From Clostridia bacterium (GTDB lineage Bacteria; Bacillota; Clostridia; Peptostreptococcales; Acidaminobacteraceae), in assembly GCA_016938815.1 (NCBI GenBank), contig JAFGTX010000066.1, positions 1 to 64,000 on the forward strand: a stretch of DNA of 64,000 bases, written 5' to 3'. The notes under the pieces are model-generated. The model saw only the letters and a list, made by a program, of their open reading frames with translations, had not been told where the DNA came from and made no database searches. Of this stretch, positions 9,050 through 17,999 are shown in pieces (within the stretch, counting starts at the first letter, position 1; each line of letters opens with the position of its first letter). Made by a program: the position numbers and the translations under genes.

Positions 9050-10767
9050 AATTCATAAGCTTTGAAACAGAAAAATGTGATGATTGCTATAAATGTTTAC
9101 GTTCCTGCCCTACCAAAGCCATCATCATCAAAGAAAAAACACATGACATTGACGATAACCTATGCATTAAGTGCGGTATGTGTCAGGAAGTATGTCCTCA
9201 AAAAGCCCTCACCATCAGAAGTGAGCTTTCCAAGGTGAGAACTGCCATACGTTCCGGTAAAAAAATAGTAGCAAGCATTGCACCCTCATTTGTCGGTGCT
9301 TTCGACATCGAAAACCCCCTGTCGGTTGTAACCGCATTAAGACAGCTGGGGTTTAATCACGTAGAGGAAACCGGCATCGGTGCTGAACTGGTATCAACCG
9401 CTTTCAACGAAAGGCTGCAGGTATCTGAATTGCCGAACTTGATTACGTCTTGTTGTCCTTCTGCCAACTACCTTATTGAGCAATACTATCCGGAATTGAC
9501 GCCTTACATATTGCCTTATATTTCACCGATGGTCGCCCACGGAAAACTGCTCAGAAGAAAATACGGCACGGACGCCTATGTTGTCTTTATCGGTCCTTGC
9601 ATGGCCAAAAAAGCGGAAGCTGAGGAATTTCAACATTGTACAACTATTGATGCTGTTTTGACTTTTGAAGAATTGGATCAATGGTTGGCTGCAGAACAGA
9701 TTGATCTAAACGCACTGGAACCTACGCCATTTTGCGCTAAAGCGACCAAACGAGGCGGCTTATACCCTACCGGTTCCAGCTTATTAGAGGCCGATTTAAA
9801 AACGCGCTTCCAATCCAAATACAAGATTACCAAAGTCAATGGCATTGATAACTGCATCGAATTATTAGATGCCATGAAAAGCGGTCATCTTGATAATTAC
9901 TGTGTTGAAATGTGCATCTGCAATAACAGTTGCCTTTCTGGGCCGGGTATGCCAAGAAACATAGAGAATTCTATCGAACGAAAAATCAAACTTCATAATT
10001 ATGTGGACAATCTCCCTTATGAATCGGACCTTCAACCGATCTTGTTACAAGAGATCCCACTTCATAAAAGCTTCTTTCCGAAAGAAATCAAGAAGAAAAC
10101 CCCAACAAAAGAAGAGCTTTGGCATATACTCAATGAAATCGGTAAAACCGAAGAAGCAGACCTACTCAACTGTAGTGCGTGCGGCTACCGAACTTGTTAC
10201 GACAAAGCAGAAGCGGTTTATAATGGCATGAGTGATGTGCACATGTGCCTGCCATATTTGAGAGACAAAGCTGAAAGTTTAAGAACCACGATTTTCAACC
10301 ACAGCCCTAACCTCATCGTCATCGTGGATAAGGACTATATGATCAAAGAGGCCAATCCTGCATTTAGAAGTAACTTCATCCGAAAAGATGCCGATCTTCG
10401 TGATTTGCCAATTACACTCTTCATGCCTTCTGAAAAATTCGAAGACGTTTTTGCATCCGAAGAAAACATCTTACGTAAAAAATACCACTACAGCGATCTT
10501 CAAAAGACCTTTTTCGAAAACCTGATCTACCTTGAAGACGAGGAAGTGATTCTCTGCATCATGATGGATATCACCGCTGTAGAGTCCAAACAGCAAGAAC
10601 TGATGCGCGTGAAGGAGCAGACACTGTCTTCATGCCAAGAAGTCATCAACAAGCAGATGCGTGTTGCACAGGAAATAGCCAGCCTGCTTGGAGAAACGAC
10701 TGCGGAAACCAAAGTCAATCTCAACAGACTCAAAGATTTGGTTATTGGAGAGGAAGATAAGCTATGA
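9046..10767 (+). CDS. hfsB: Sensory-type [FeFe] hydrogenase with PAS and extra 4Fe-4S domain (HfsB/HydS-like)
   Basis: Two N-terminal 4Fe-4S motifs; TSCCPSA, GPCMAKKAEAEE, VEMCICNNSCLSGPG; CSACGYRTC; C-terminal PAS. Confidence 0.88.
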   Translation: MKFISFETEKCDDCYKCLRSCPTKAIIIKEKTHDIDDNLCIKCGMCQEVCPQKALTIRSELSKVRTAIRSGKKIVASIAPSFVGAFDIENPLSVVTALRQLGFNHVEETGIGAELVSTAFNERLQVSELPNLITSCCPSANYLIEQYYPELTPYILPYISPMVAHGKLLRRKYGTDAYVVFIGPCMAKKAEAEEFQHCTTIDAVLTFEELDQWLAAEQIDLNALEPTPFCAKATKRGGLYPTGSSLLEADLKTRFQSKYKITKVNGIDNCIELLDAMKSGHLDNYCVEMCICNNSCLSGPGMPRNIENSIERKIKLHNYVDNLPYESDLQPILLQEIPLHKSFFPKEIKKKTPTKEELWHILNEIGKTEEADLLNCSACGYRTCYDKAEAVYNGMSDVHMCLPYLRDKAESLRTTIFNHSPNLIVIVDKDYMIKEANPAFRSNFIRKDADLRDLPITLFMPSEKFEDVFASEENILRKKYHYSDLQKTFFENLIYLEDEEVILCIMMDITAVESKQQELMRVKEQTLSSCQEVINKQMRVAQEIASLLGETTAETKVNLNRLKDLVIGEEDKL

Positions 10768-11924
10768 CGGAACATTTTATCGACATCGCCTATAAAAGTG
10801 TCAACAAAGTAAACGAGGTCCTCTGCGGTGATACCGTAGAGGTGGTCAGAGAAAACGACAAGACCATACTCGTACTGGCCGATGGCCTAGGCAGTGGCGT
10901 AAAAGCCAACATTTTATCGACCATGACTTGTAAAATCGCATCGACCATGCTAAAAGAAGGCGAATCGGTACTCGAGACCATAGATACCATCATGCACACC
11001 CTGCCGGTGTGCAAGGTGCGTAATTTGGCCTATTCCACCTTTGCCATCATAGACATCAGCAACGACGGTCTTTGCAACATCATCGAATACGACAATCCTC
11101 CGGTTTTCATTTTGCGTAACAACCATCTTCTGGAACTAAAAAAAGAAACCATGATCTATGAGGATAAAAAAGTTTTTTTAACTTCTTTCCAAATGGAGCT
11201 GGGAGACCAACTGGTCGTCGTCAGCGACGGCGTTATCCACGCCGGTGTCGGCGGTATCATGAACCTTGGATGGCAATGGGAACACGTGGCCGACTTCCTA
11301 AAAAAAGAGTCACGGTTATACAAGAGTGCCGAGCGTATTGCCACCGCCCTCTTAGATGCCTGCAACATTTTATACGACTTCAAACCCGGCGACGACACCA
11401 CGGTAGCCTCCATTATTCTGCGGGCACCAGAAACTGTGGATCTATTTTCTGGACCACCTGAAAATTCGGCAGGCGACGCTGACTTTGTCCGTCAGTTCGT
11501 TCAGTCTCCTGGCAAAAAAGTGGTGTGCGGTGGTACCGCTTCAAATATCGTAGCAAAGAATCTGAACACAGAGGTCGAAACCAGTCTCGACTACCTCACC
11601 CCGGATATTCCCCCTATCGGTCATATCAAGGGCATTGACCTCGTCACAGAGGGTGTTCTCACGCTGAGTAAAAGCGTCGAACTCATTCGTCGCTACCGTC
11701 ACCAGGAGCATATCAACCTAAACGCTCAAGACGGCGCCACACGCCTATCCAAACTATTGATAGAAGACTGTACCCACATTAATTTCTGGATTGGTAGCGC
11801 CATTAATCCTGCCCATCAAAATCCGGATTTTCCAAGTACGCTGAGCATAAAAAGGAGCATTCTCAACGAATTAATTCAATTATTACAACAATTGGGTAAG
11901 GTCATTCATATACATTATATTTAG
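10764..11924 (+). CDS. hfsC: SpoIIE/PP2C-type serine phosphatase (HfsC-like)
   Basis: LADGLGSGVKA, VSDGV, GDDTTVASI; 4-nt overlap with the upstream gene. Confidence 0.85.
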   Translation: MTEHFIDIAYKSVNKVNEVLCGDTVEVVRENDKTILVLADGLGSGVKANILSTMTCKIASTMLKEGESVLETIDTIMHTLPVCKVRNLAYSTFAIIDISNDGLCNIIEYDNPPVFILRNNHLLELKKETMIYEDKKVFLTSFQMELGDQLVVVSDGVIHAGVGGIMNLGWQWEHVADFLKKESRLYKSAERIATALLDACNILYDFKPGDDTTVASIILRAPETVDLFSGPPENSAGDADFVRQFVQSPGKKVVCGGTASNIVAKNLNTEVETSLDYLTPDIPPIGHIKGIDLVTEGVLTLSKSVELIRRYRHQEHINLNAQDGATRLSKLLIEDCTHINFWIGSAINPAHQNPDFPSTLSIKRSILNELIQLLQQLGKVIHIHYI

Positions 11925-11934
11925 GAGAGACATC

Positions 11935-13374
11935 ATGAGAAAATTTGAAAATTACGTACAATTGGTCAAGTACGAAGTATTGAGGGAAGTTTCAAAATCC
12001 GCACTTCGAGGCACACTGACCAAAGATCTACCTCGAATACCTAATATCATCGATCCGGGTCCAGAACCTAGAAGTCGATGTTGTATATATCACGAACGTG
12101 CCATTACTGCGGAACGTATTACTATGGCACTTGGTGGCGACCCTAGCAATAGCAATATCATCGAAGTGTTGGAAACCGCTTGTGACCAATGTCCTATCAA
12201 TCGATATAAAATCACGGAAGCCTGTCGAGGCTGTATCGCCCACCGCTGCATCGACAGCTGTCCAAAGGATGCCATCAGTATCGTCGGACAACGTGCCGTC
12301 ATCGATTACTCTAAGTGTATTGAGTGCGGTCGCTGTAAAGACGCTTGTCCCTACAACGCGATCAGCGACTTGATGCGCCCTTGTAAACGTGCCTGTCCAG
12401 TCAATGCGCTGACGATCGATCATAACAAAAAAGCGGTCATCGACAACGATAAATGCATTCAATGCGGCGCCTGCGTCTCTATGTGTCCCTTCGGTGCTAT
12501 CCAAGATAAATCCTATATCGTTGATACCATACAGCTGATGAAAAAAGAAGCAACCTACGCCATCATAGCACCGGCTTTTGCCAGTCAATTCAGCTATGCC
12601 AGCCTCGGTCAAGTCGTAGCAGGTATCAAGGCACTTGGCTTTAAGGATGTTATCGAAGTAGCTCTTGGCGCTGACCTCGTCGCCGAACATGAAGCTTCTG
12701 AATTTGTCGAAAGAATGGCTACGGACAACCTCATGACCAGTTCATGCTGTCCTGCATTCTTCCAATTCATAGAAAAGAATTACCCAACACTGAAAGAAGC
12801 ACGTTCGACCACGTTGTCTCCCATGTTTGCTACCGCCAAATTAATCAAATCCATTGACCCTGAAGCCCATATCGTCTTCATCGGTCCATGCATCGCCAAA
12901 AAGACAGAGAAACAACTCTACGACAAGGAAAACCTGATCCAATACGTTTTAACCTTCGAAGAATTAACCGCACTGCTGGATGCTGCGGAAATCGACCTTG
13001 AAAACTTATCGCCGGCACCGCTCAACAACGCATCCTACTACGGCCGGATTTTTGCGAGAAGCGGTGGTCTGACAGAGGGTTTGACCACACTCATCGAAAA
13101 GGAAGATGTGACATTCAATCCAATCGTCTGCGACGGTATCGATGCTTGCGATAAGGCACTTAGAATCGCTTCCGTCAATCGTCAAACCTTCAACTTCATC
13201 GAAGGCATGGCGTGTAAAGGCGGTTGTACCAAAGGGCCTGTTTCCCTTCACCACGCGCCAACGACAACCAAGCTTATTGATGCTTACGGCGAACTGGCAC
13301 TGGAGAAAAAGCCAGAGGACAGTCTACGTGTCTTTGAAAAGAAATCACTCTCATTGCATCGAGAGCACTTATAA
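11935..13374 (+). CDS. hfsD: [FeFe] hydrogenase, group-B-like (HfsD-type), multi [4Fe-4S]
   Basis: TSSCCPAFF, FIGPCIAKKTEK, EGMACKGGCTKGP; several ferredoxin motifs. Confidence 0.88.
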   Translation: MRKFENYVQLVKYEVLREVSKSALRGTLTKDLPRIPNIIDPGPEPRSRCCIYHERAITAERITMALGGDPSNSNIIEVLETACDQCPINRYKITEACRGCIAHRCIDSCPKDAISIVGQRAVIDYSKCIECGRCKDACPYNAISDLMRPCKRACPVNALTIDHNKKAVIDNDKCIQCGACVSMCPFGAIQDKSYIVDTIQLMKKEATYAIIAPAFASQFSYASLGQVVAGIKALGFKDVIEVALGADLVAEHEASEFVERMATDNLMTSSCCPAFFQFIEKNYPTLKEARSTTLSPMFATAKLIKSIDPEAHIVFIGPCIAKKTEKQLYDKENLIQYVLTFEELTALLDAAEIDLENLSPAPLNNASYYGRIFARSGGLTEGLTTLIEKEDVTFNPIVCDGIDACDKALRIASVNRQTFNFIEGMACKGGCTKGPVSLHHAPTTTKLIDAYGELALEKKPEDSLRVFEKKSLSLHREHL

Positions 13375-13403
13375 ACTTAGCAACTTCACAAAATTCAAAA
13401 ACG

Positions 13404-13436
13404 AAAAAACCGCAAGGGGTGACTTGCGGTTTTTTT
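13404..13436. terminator. Bidirectional intrinsic terminator
   Basis: AAAAACCGCAAG-GGGTGA-CTTGCGGTTTTT; A-run and T-run on either side. Confidence 0.9.
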
Positions 13437-13582
13437 CTTTATTCACATTTTGTTTTGAGGAAACTTAACATGTCTAACTTCTTGAAAATCACTTTTTTGG
13501 GGGAGTCAGTACAAATGTTATTTGGAAACACCTTATAGGTGGTGGGTAATCCAACATTCGATTGATAATGATTTTCAATTAC
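13437..13582 (-). ncRNA. Putative Fur-regulated small RNA (terminator at 13404-13436 forms its 3' end)
   Basis: Own promoter, flanking Fur boxes, 10-bp helix (13569-13578/13482-13491), nested helices, C-rich segments, terminator. Confidence 0.5.
13563..13577. promoter_or_regulatory. Fur box (7-1-7), TGATAATGATTTTCA
   Basis: One mismatch to TGATAATNATTATCA; just downstream of the predicted TSS. Confidence 0.75.
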
Positions 13583-13588
13583 AATTAT

Positions 13589-13617
13589 ATTATAGAACTT
13601 AATTCCGAGTACGTCAA
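13589..13617 (-). promoter_or_regulatory. Sigma-A promoter TTGACG-17-TATAAT
   Basis: -35 at 13617-13612, -10 at 13594-13589, 17-bp spacer. Confidence 0.75.
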
Positions 13618-13635
13618 TAGGAATTGAAAAAAATA

Positions 13636-13650
13636 TGAGAATTATTATCA
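13636..13650. promoter_or_regulatory. Fur box (7-1-7), TGAGAATTATTATCA
   Basis: One mismatch to TGATAATNATTATCA; upstream of the -35. Confidence 0.75.
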
Positions 13651-13655
13651 TTTAT

Positions 13656-14693
13656 CTAATTATTAACCACACTTTTAGAACTATTTTCATAAACAAACAC
13701 TGCTAGCGAAAACAAGCCACTTAAAATCAATCCGAAATAATAGGTAATGACGCGCCATACCAATAAGCCCGCCGCTAGAAAATGGCCATGGAACACCGTG
13801 CCAAGCAGTAATGCAAAACCCACTTCAGATGCCCCTACGGTTCCCGGAATCGGAATGAAGGACACCGCCATATAGAGCATGGACTGGAGGGCAATGATGT
13901 GGAAAAGGCCTGCGCCCGAAAGACCTAAACTTCGGTAGACAAAAAATGTAATGCTGAAAAATGCGGTAAGCTGAACGACAGACAATAAAAAAAGGTAGAC
14001 CGTCAGTCCCATGTCCTCTTTCAATTGTCGCACGCCCTCTAAATATTCGGAGATAAAATGATCAATTTTTTCACTTTGATGCTTGCCTTCTTTCATAAAA
14101 TGCAAAACCACCAACCACCGGGTCACTTTCAAGGTCATCTTTTTCAACTTGCTCGGATTCAAGGCCACCATCATGATCAGCATCAAGCCAATCGTATTGA
14201 TCGTCAATCCAAAAAACACGAAGGTCGAGATTTCAAGCGATGCCGATAGAAGGGCTTTGAACTGGACGATCACCCAAAAGAGTGAGTATAAGGTCACCGT
14301 CACCTGGAAAACGATAAATTTAGCAGCTAGGATGACTGTACCCTTGCTGGCAGCAATACGCTCCTTCTTCATGATGTAAAGCTGAGCTGGCTGTCCACCA
14401 CTGGCAAAGGGCGTGATGAAGCTATAGTACTGGCCGATTAGCGTCAGCTTGATGGACGTCCAGAGTTTCCGCTTGCCTGACAGTTTATGGACCAACAAGT
14501 CCAGCATATGGGCTTCGAAGCTCCAAAAGACCAGCATACAGGCAAAACCAATAAACAAAAATCGTAACCGGATGGTTTTCAAGACTGCAACCACATTTTG
14601 CAAATCCACTTGCTTATAAAATACAATAGCGGTCAATGCCATCAGAAGCACCAACCCTAATGATCGTTTATTTATTTTCATAATATGCACCAA
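13656..14693 (-). CDS. Lysylphosphatidylglycerol synthase TM region / UPF0104-type flippase-like membrane protein
   Basis: Multi-TM; FITPFASGGQPAQLY and PIPGTVGASEVGF motifs. Confidence 0.88.
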   Translation of the reverse strand: MVHIMKINKRSLGLVLLMALTAIVFYKQVDLQNVVAVLKTIRLRFLFIGFACMLVFWSFEAHMLDLLVHKLSGKRKLWTSIKLTLIGQYYSFITPFASGGQPAQLYIMKKERIAASKGTVILAAKFIVFQVTVTLYSLFWVIVQFKALLSASLEISTFVFFGLTINTIGLMLIMMVALNPSKLKKMTLKVTRWLVVLHFMKEGKHQSEKIDHFISEYLEGVRQLKEDMGLTVYLFLLSVVQLTAFFSITFFVYRSLGLSGAGLFHIIALQSMLYMAVSFIPIPGTVGASEVGFALLLGTVFHGHFLAAGLLVWRVITYYFGLILSGLFSLAVFVYENSSKSVVNN

Positions 14694-14800
14694 CTTTCTA
14701 TCTTCTACTTTATAAAATAGTTATTAAATCCCCATAAGGAAAAAATTAAAATTTGATTAGTATGTTACAATGGAATAAAAAACCAATATTAGGAGGCGTT

Positions 14801-15727
14801 ATGTATCAAGGTTATTTGACGGATATCGACGGCATTGAAGTCGGTCATGCCGTGTATGAAGAAGGTCAAACCGGCGTTACGGCCATTATTTGTAGGACCG
14901 GCGCCACTGCTGGCTGTGATGTAAGGGGTTCGGCACCAGGCACTCGAGAAATCGCCTTGCTGGAATCGGAAAAAATCGTTCAGAAAATCCATAGCGTTGT
15001 CTTATCAGGAGGTAGCGCTTTTGGTCTTTCCAGTTCTAGCGGCGTCATGAACTATTTAGAAATGCTAGGTGTCGGCTTTGATGTCCAAGTCACTACCGTT
15101 CCTATCGTCTGTGGTGCGGTCATTTTCGATTTGGATACCGGTAATTTTAAAATTCGACCGGACGAAGCCCTTGGCAAGTTGGCTGCTGAAAGCGCTTCAA
15201 AATCCGAACAAGGACAAGGAAAAGTCGGTGTTGGACTAGGTGCTAGTGTCGGAAAATTGTTGGGCCCAGATTACGCTTCACCTTCCGGACTCGGATCAGC
15301 AACCGTTACCGTCGGCGACTTAAAGGTATCTGCCCTTGTGGTCGTCAACGCAGCTGGGAATGTCTACGATTTTGACAACACGATTCTTTCCGGCGCTTTT
15401 GATTCAAAGAATAACCGATACATCGATCTCTACGAACATATGAAGCAGTCACCTCATTACTTAGGCAATACGATGGCCAACACCACACTCGCAGTGGTTG
15501 CCACCAATGGAGATTTTTCCAAGCCAGAATGCAATAAAATAGCCCAGATGGCACAAAATGCACTGGCTCGAAGAATCAAACCAGTGCACACTTCAATAGA
15601 CGGCGATACCGTTTTTGCGCTTTCTACAAACAGCCTTCCTGCCGATATGAACTTAGCTGGCACCATGGCTGTTGAAGCTTTGGAAAAAGCCATCATCAAC
15701 GCCGTGATGCTTTCTAAGAAGTACTGA
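14801..15727 (+). CDS. P1 family (DmpA-like) peptidase
   Basis: SGGSAFGL..SSGVMNYLE; RBS aggagg at 14791 supports ATG at 14801 rather than 14753. Confidence 0.9.
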   Translation: MYQGYLTDIDGIEVGHAVYEEGQTGVTAIICRTGATAGCDVRGSAPGTREIALLESEKIVQKIHSVVLSGGSAFGLSSSSGVMNYLEMLGVGFDVQVTTVPIVCGAVIFDLDTGNFKIRPDEALGKLAAESASKSEQGQGKVGVGLGASVGKLLGPDYASPSGLGSATVTVGDLKVSALVVVNAAGNVYDFDNTILSGAFDSKNNRYIDLYEHMKQSPHYLGNTMANTTLAVVATNGDFSKPECNKIAQMAQNALARRIKPVHTSIDGDTVFALSTNSLPADMNLAGTMAVEALEKAIINAVMLSKKY

Positions 15728-15734
15728 TTCCCTA

Positions 15735-17708
15735 TCAGTACTTCTTCTTTTTATGGGTTTCATTAAAAACCATGCGCGCTTTTAATTCCTTGATATTTTT
15801 AAAGCGCCCTTTTTCGATATCCCTTTCAAGTTTTCGATCCTTGAAAGTCCTAAATAGCTGATCCATGTCGTAACCTACCGGATATAAGGTTTCCCTTGAA
15901 AAAACAAGTTTTAAGTCTTTCTCATCCACTTGATGCATTTGTTCGTCATGGAAAACAGTCACTTTGCCTGTAAAGCAATCCGCTTCGTAGACTAAGACTT
16001 CCGATTTCAACTGTCTAGAATAAACCCGGTCGCCCTGTTCAAAACTCGGTGGTCGTGTCGCTTGCGTCTCCTGAACCTCAGCTTCGGCCTCTGCTCTATC
16101 CTTAGAGGCTAAATACTGCTTTCTCAGCGATAAATACGCCTCTCGCGGCATGCCCGCATGATGAAGTTCATGCTCCACGCCGTTTTCCGCAATGCGTTTT
16201 GCACGGTTAATAACCTTATCAGACACGCCCAGCTTTTTAACAATCCAGTAAGCATTACTCTCACCGGCAATGCCCATACGCAACTTGTATTTTGGCGCCA
16301 AGGTCTCTCGATCGAAATCCATGGATGCATTTTCAAAACCTTCTCTTCTTTCTGAAAAATCTTTGATTTCGCCATAATGGGTAGAGACCACGGTATAAGC
16401 ACCCTTTTCAAAAAGCGCTTCTAAAATGCTGATACCCAGTGCTGCGCCATCAAGAGGGTCCGTTCCCGTACCGATTTCATCGATCAAAAGCAAGCTTTTA
16501 GCATTGGCTTCGTTAAGCATTTGCGCCACCGCTTCCATATGACCGGAAAAGGTACTCAGGGAATTCTGCATACTCTGTCCATCGCCAATATCCGCTATGA
16601 TTTTTGAAAAGACAGGCAACTCACTGCCTTTTGCAGCAGGTATTTGAATACCACACTGATGCATCAATACCGCGATACCAACCATTTTTATACTCACCGT
16701 CTTTCCCCCGGTGTTGGGACCTGTGATGACGACGGTGTGGGTCGTATCCAGCGGCAAGAAATCGATCGGTACACACGCCTCACCAAGCGCCGGGTGTTTT
16801 AAATCTTTAAGATAAAATTGTCCTTCCGGCACCATTTTCGGCCGTACACCTTTTATGTCGATGCTGTATTTGCTCTTAGCAAAGATGAAATCAATTTGCC
16901 CCATTAATTGAAGATTCTGTTCTACTGCATGCTCTTCCAGCATGATCAAGCCAGATAGAGTTGAAAGTACTTGGAAACAAGCATTCTCTTCTTCAAGTTT
17001 GAAGGTTTCAAGTTCATCAGTCAAGGCATCGACACTGTTCAAGGTCATGTAGGCCGTCGAACCGGTAGACGATAGCTCCACCACGCGACCATTCACTCTC
17101 GAACGGCATTCGCTCTTGATCGGCAAGCAAAAGACACCGCTTTTCATCGTGTAAAACTGATCTTGCATCAAGCGTTTATTGTCCGAGGAGCTCATAAATT
17201 TATTCAAGCGTCCAATGATGCGTTCTTCAGTAATCTTAATCTGTCTTCTGACATTTTTCAGCTGACTACTGGCACGATCTGCAATGCGATTACCTTCTAT
17301 CGCAAATTCGATTTCGTCTTCAATATTTTTGAGGGGCGCCAAGTAGGTACTGTAGCCAAATAACATGGGCGCCTGATACTCATGCTTCTCCATGAATTGC
17401 TTCAACAATCGCGTGCTTCTTAAAAAATCACAAAAAGCATTCAGCTCTTCTGGTGACAAGCTGCTGCCGGCTTTTATCTTGGCAAAGTGATGACGGACAT
17501 CCTTTATACCATGAAGGGGTGCCGCACCTGAAGATTGGATAATCGTTACCCCTTCTTCCGTTTCATCCTGTAAGCGTTTAATTATTTTCGGATTGGTTTC
17601 AGGACTCAGGGTTTCTACATAAGCTTTACCTAGTGATGACGATGTCCGTAGTGCCAATGCTTCTTTTACTGTGTTAAATTCTAGTTTGTTAAGTGTTTTT
17701 GTATCCAT
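15735..17708 (-). CDS. MutS2-like DNA mismatch repair ATPase lacking a C-terminal Smr domain
   Basis: ITGPNTGGKTVSIK Walker A, LLLIDEIGTGTDP Walker B; start MDTKTLNKL with RBS. Confidence 0.88.
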   Translation of the reverse strand: MDTKTLNKLEFNTVKEALALRTSSSLGKAYVETLSPETNPKIIKRLQDETEEGVTIIQSSGAAPLHGIKDVRHHFAKIKAGSSLSPEELNAFCDFLRSTRLLKQFMEKHEYQAPMLFGYSTYLAPLKNIEDEIEFAIEGNRIADRASSQLKNVRRQIKITEERIIGRLNKFMSSSDNKRLMQDQFYTMKSGVFCLPIKSECRSRVNGRVVELSSTGSTAYMTLNSVDALTDELETFKLEEENACFQVLSTLSGLIMLEEHAVEQNLQLMGQIDFIFAKSKYSIDIKGVRPKMVPEGQFYLKDLKHPALGEACVPIDFLPLDTTHTVVITGPNTGGKTVSIKMVGIAVLMHQCGIQIPAAKGSELPVFSKIIADIGDGQSMQNSLSTFSGHMEAVAQMLNEANAKSLLLIDEIGTGTDPLDGAALGISILEALFEKGAYTVVSTHYGEIKDFSERREGFENASMDFDRETLAPKYKLRMGIAGESNAYWIVKKLGVSDKVINRAKRIAENGVEHELHHAGMPREAYLSLRKQYLASKDRAEAEAEVQETQATRPPSFEQGDRVYSRQLKSEVLVYEADCFTGKVTVFHDEQMHQVDEKDLKLVFSRETLYPVGYDMDQLFRTFKDRKLERDIEKGRFKNIKELKARMVFNETHKKKKY

Positions 17709-17778
17709 GCTCTCTCTCCTTTTTTTCAATCGTTGCCGAAAGACAAGCAGCACACTTGAGTGCACCTCATTTATAACG

Positions 17779-17808
17779 AAAAAAAATGCATAGCAATCGC
17801 TATGCATT
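17779..17808 (-). terminator. Intrinsic terminator in the leader of the mutS2-like gene
   Basis: 10-bp perfect stem AATGCATAGC/GCTATGCATT followed by U8 on the minus strand. Confidence 0.8.
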
Positions 17809-17999
17809 CGGGTTCTCTAAAAACCACTTCTCATCAGAGGTGGTAAGGTACTTCATACATCGATTGTCTTTCAACAAGCAAATAGGCGCAACAAACAGAC
17901 ACAGAGCCTGCGTTCACTACCTATTATTCATTTTTAGCTTTGTTAAAAAACAATTGCACTCATAAAATACCTCTCGTTATTTTTCAGTCATAGGATACA

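Noticed and set aside
13439-13651. 70-aa minus-strand ORF in the Fur-flanked interval as a protein gene
   Set aside because: Its ATG lies upstream of the predicted TSS, there is no RBS or family resemblance, and the alternative 22-codon ORF at 13557 also lacks an RBS
17779-17848. CUGAUGAG followed later by CGAA on the minus strand, resembling a hammerhead ribozyme core
   Set aside because: Stem II does not pair well, the sequence reads GAAU rather than GAAA, and stem III is better explained as an intrinsic terminator
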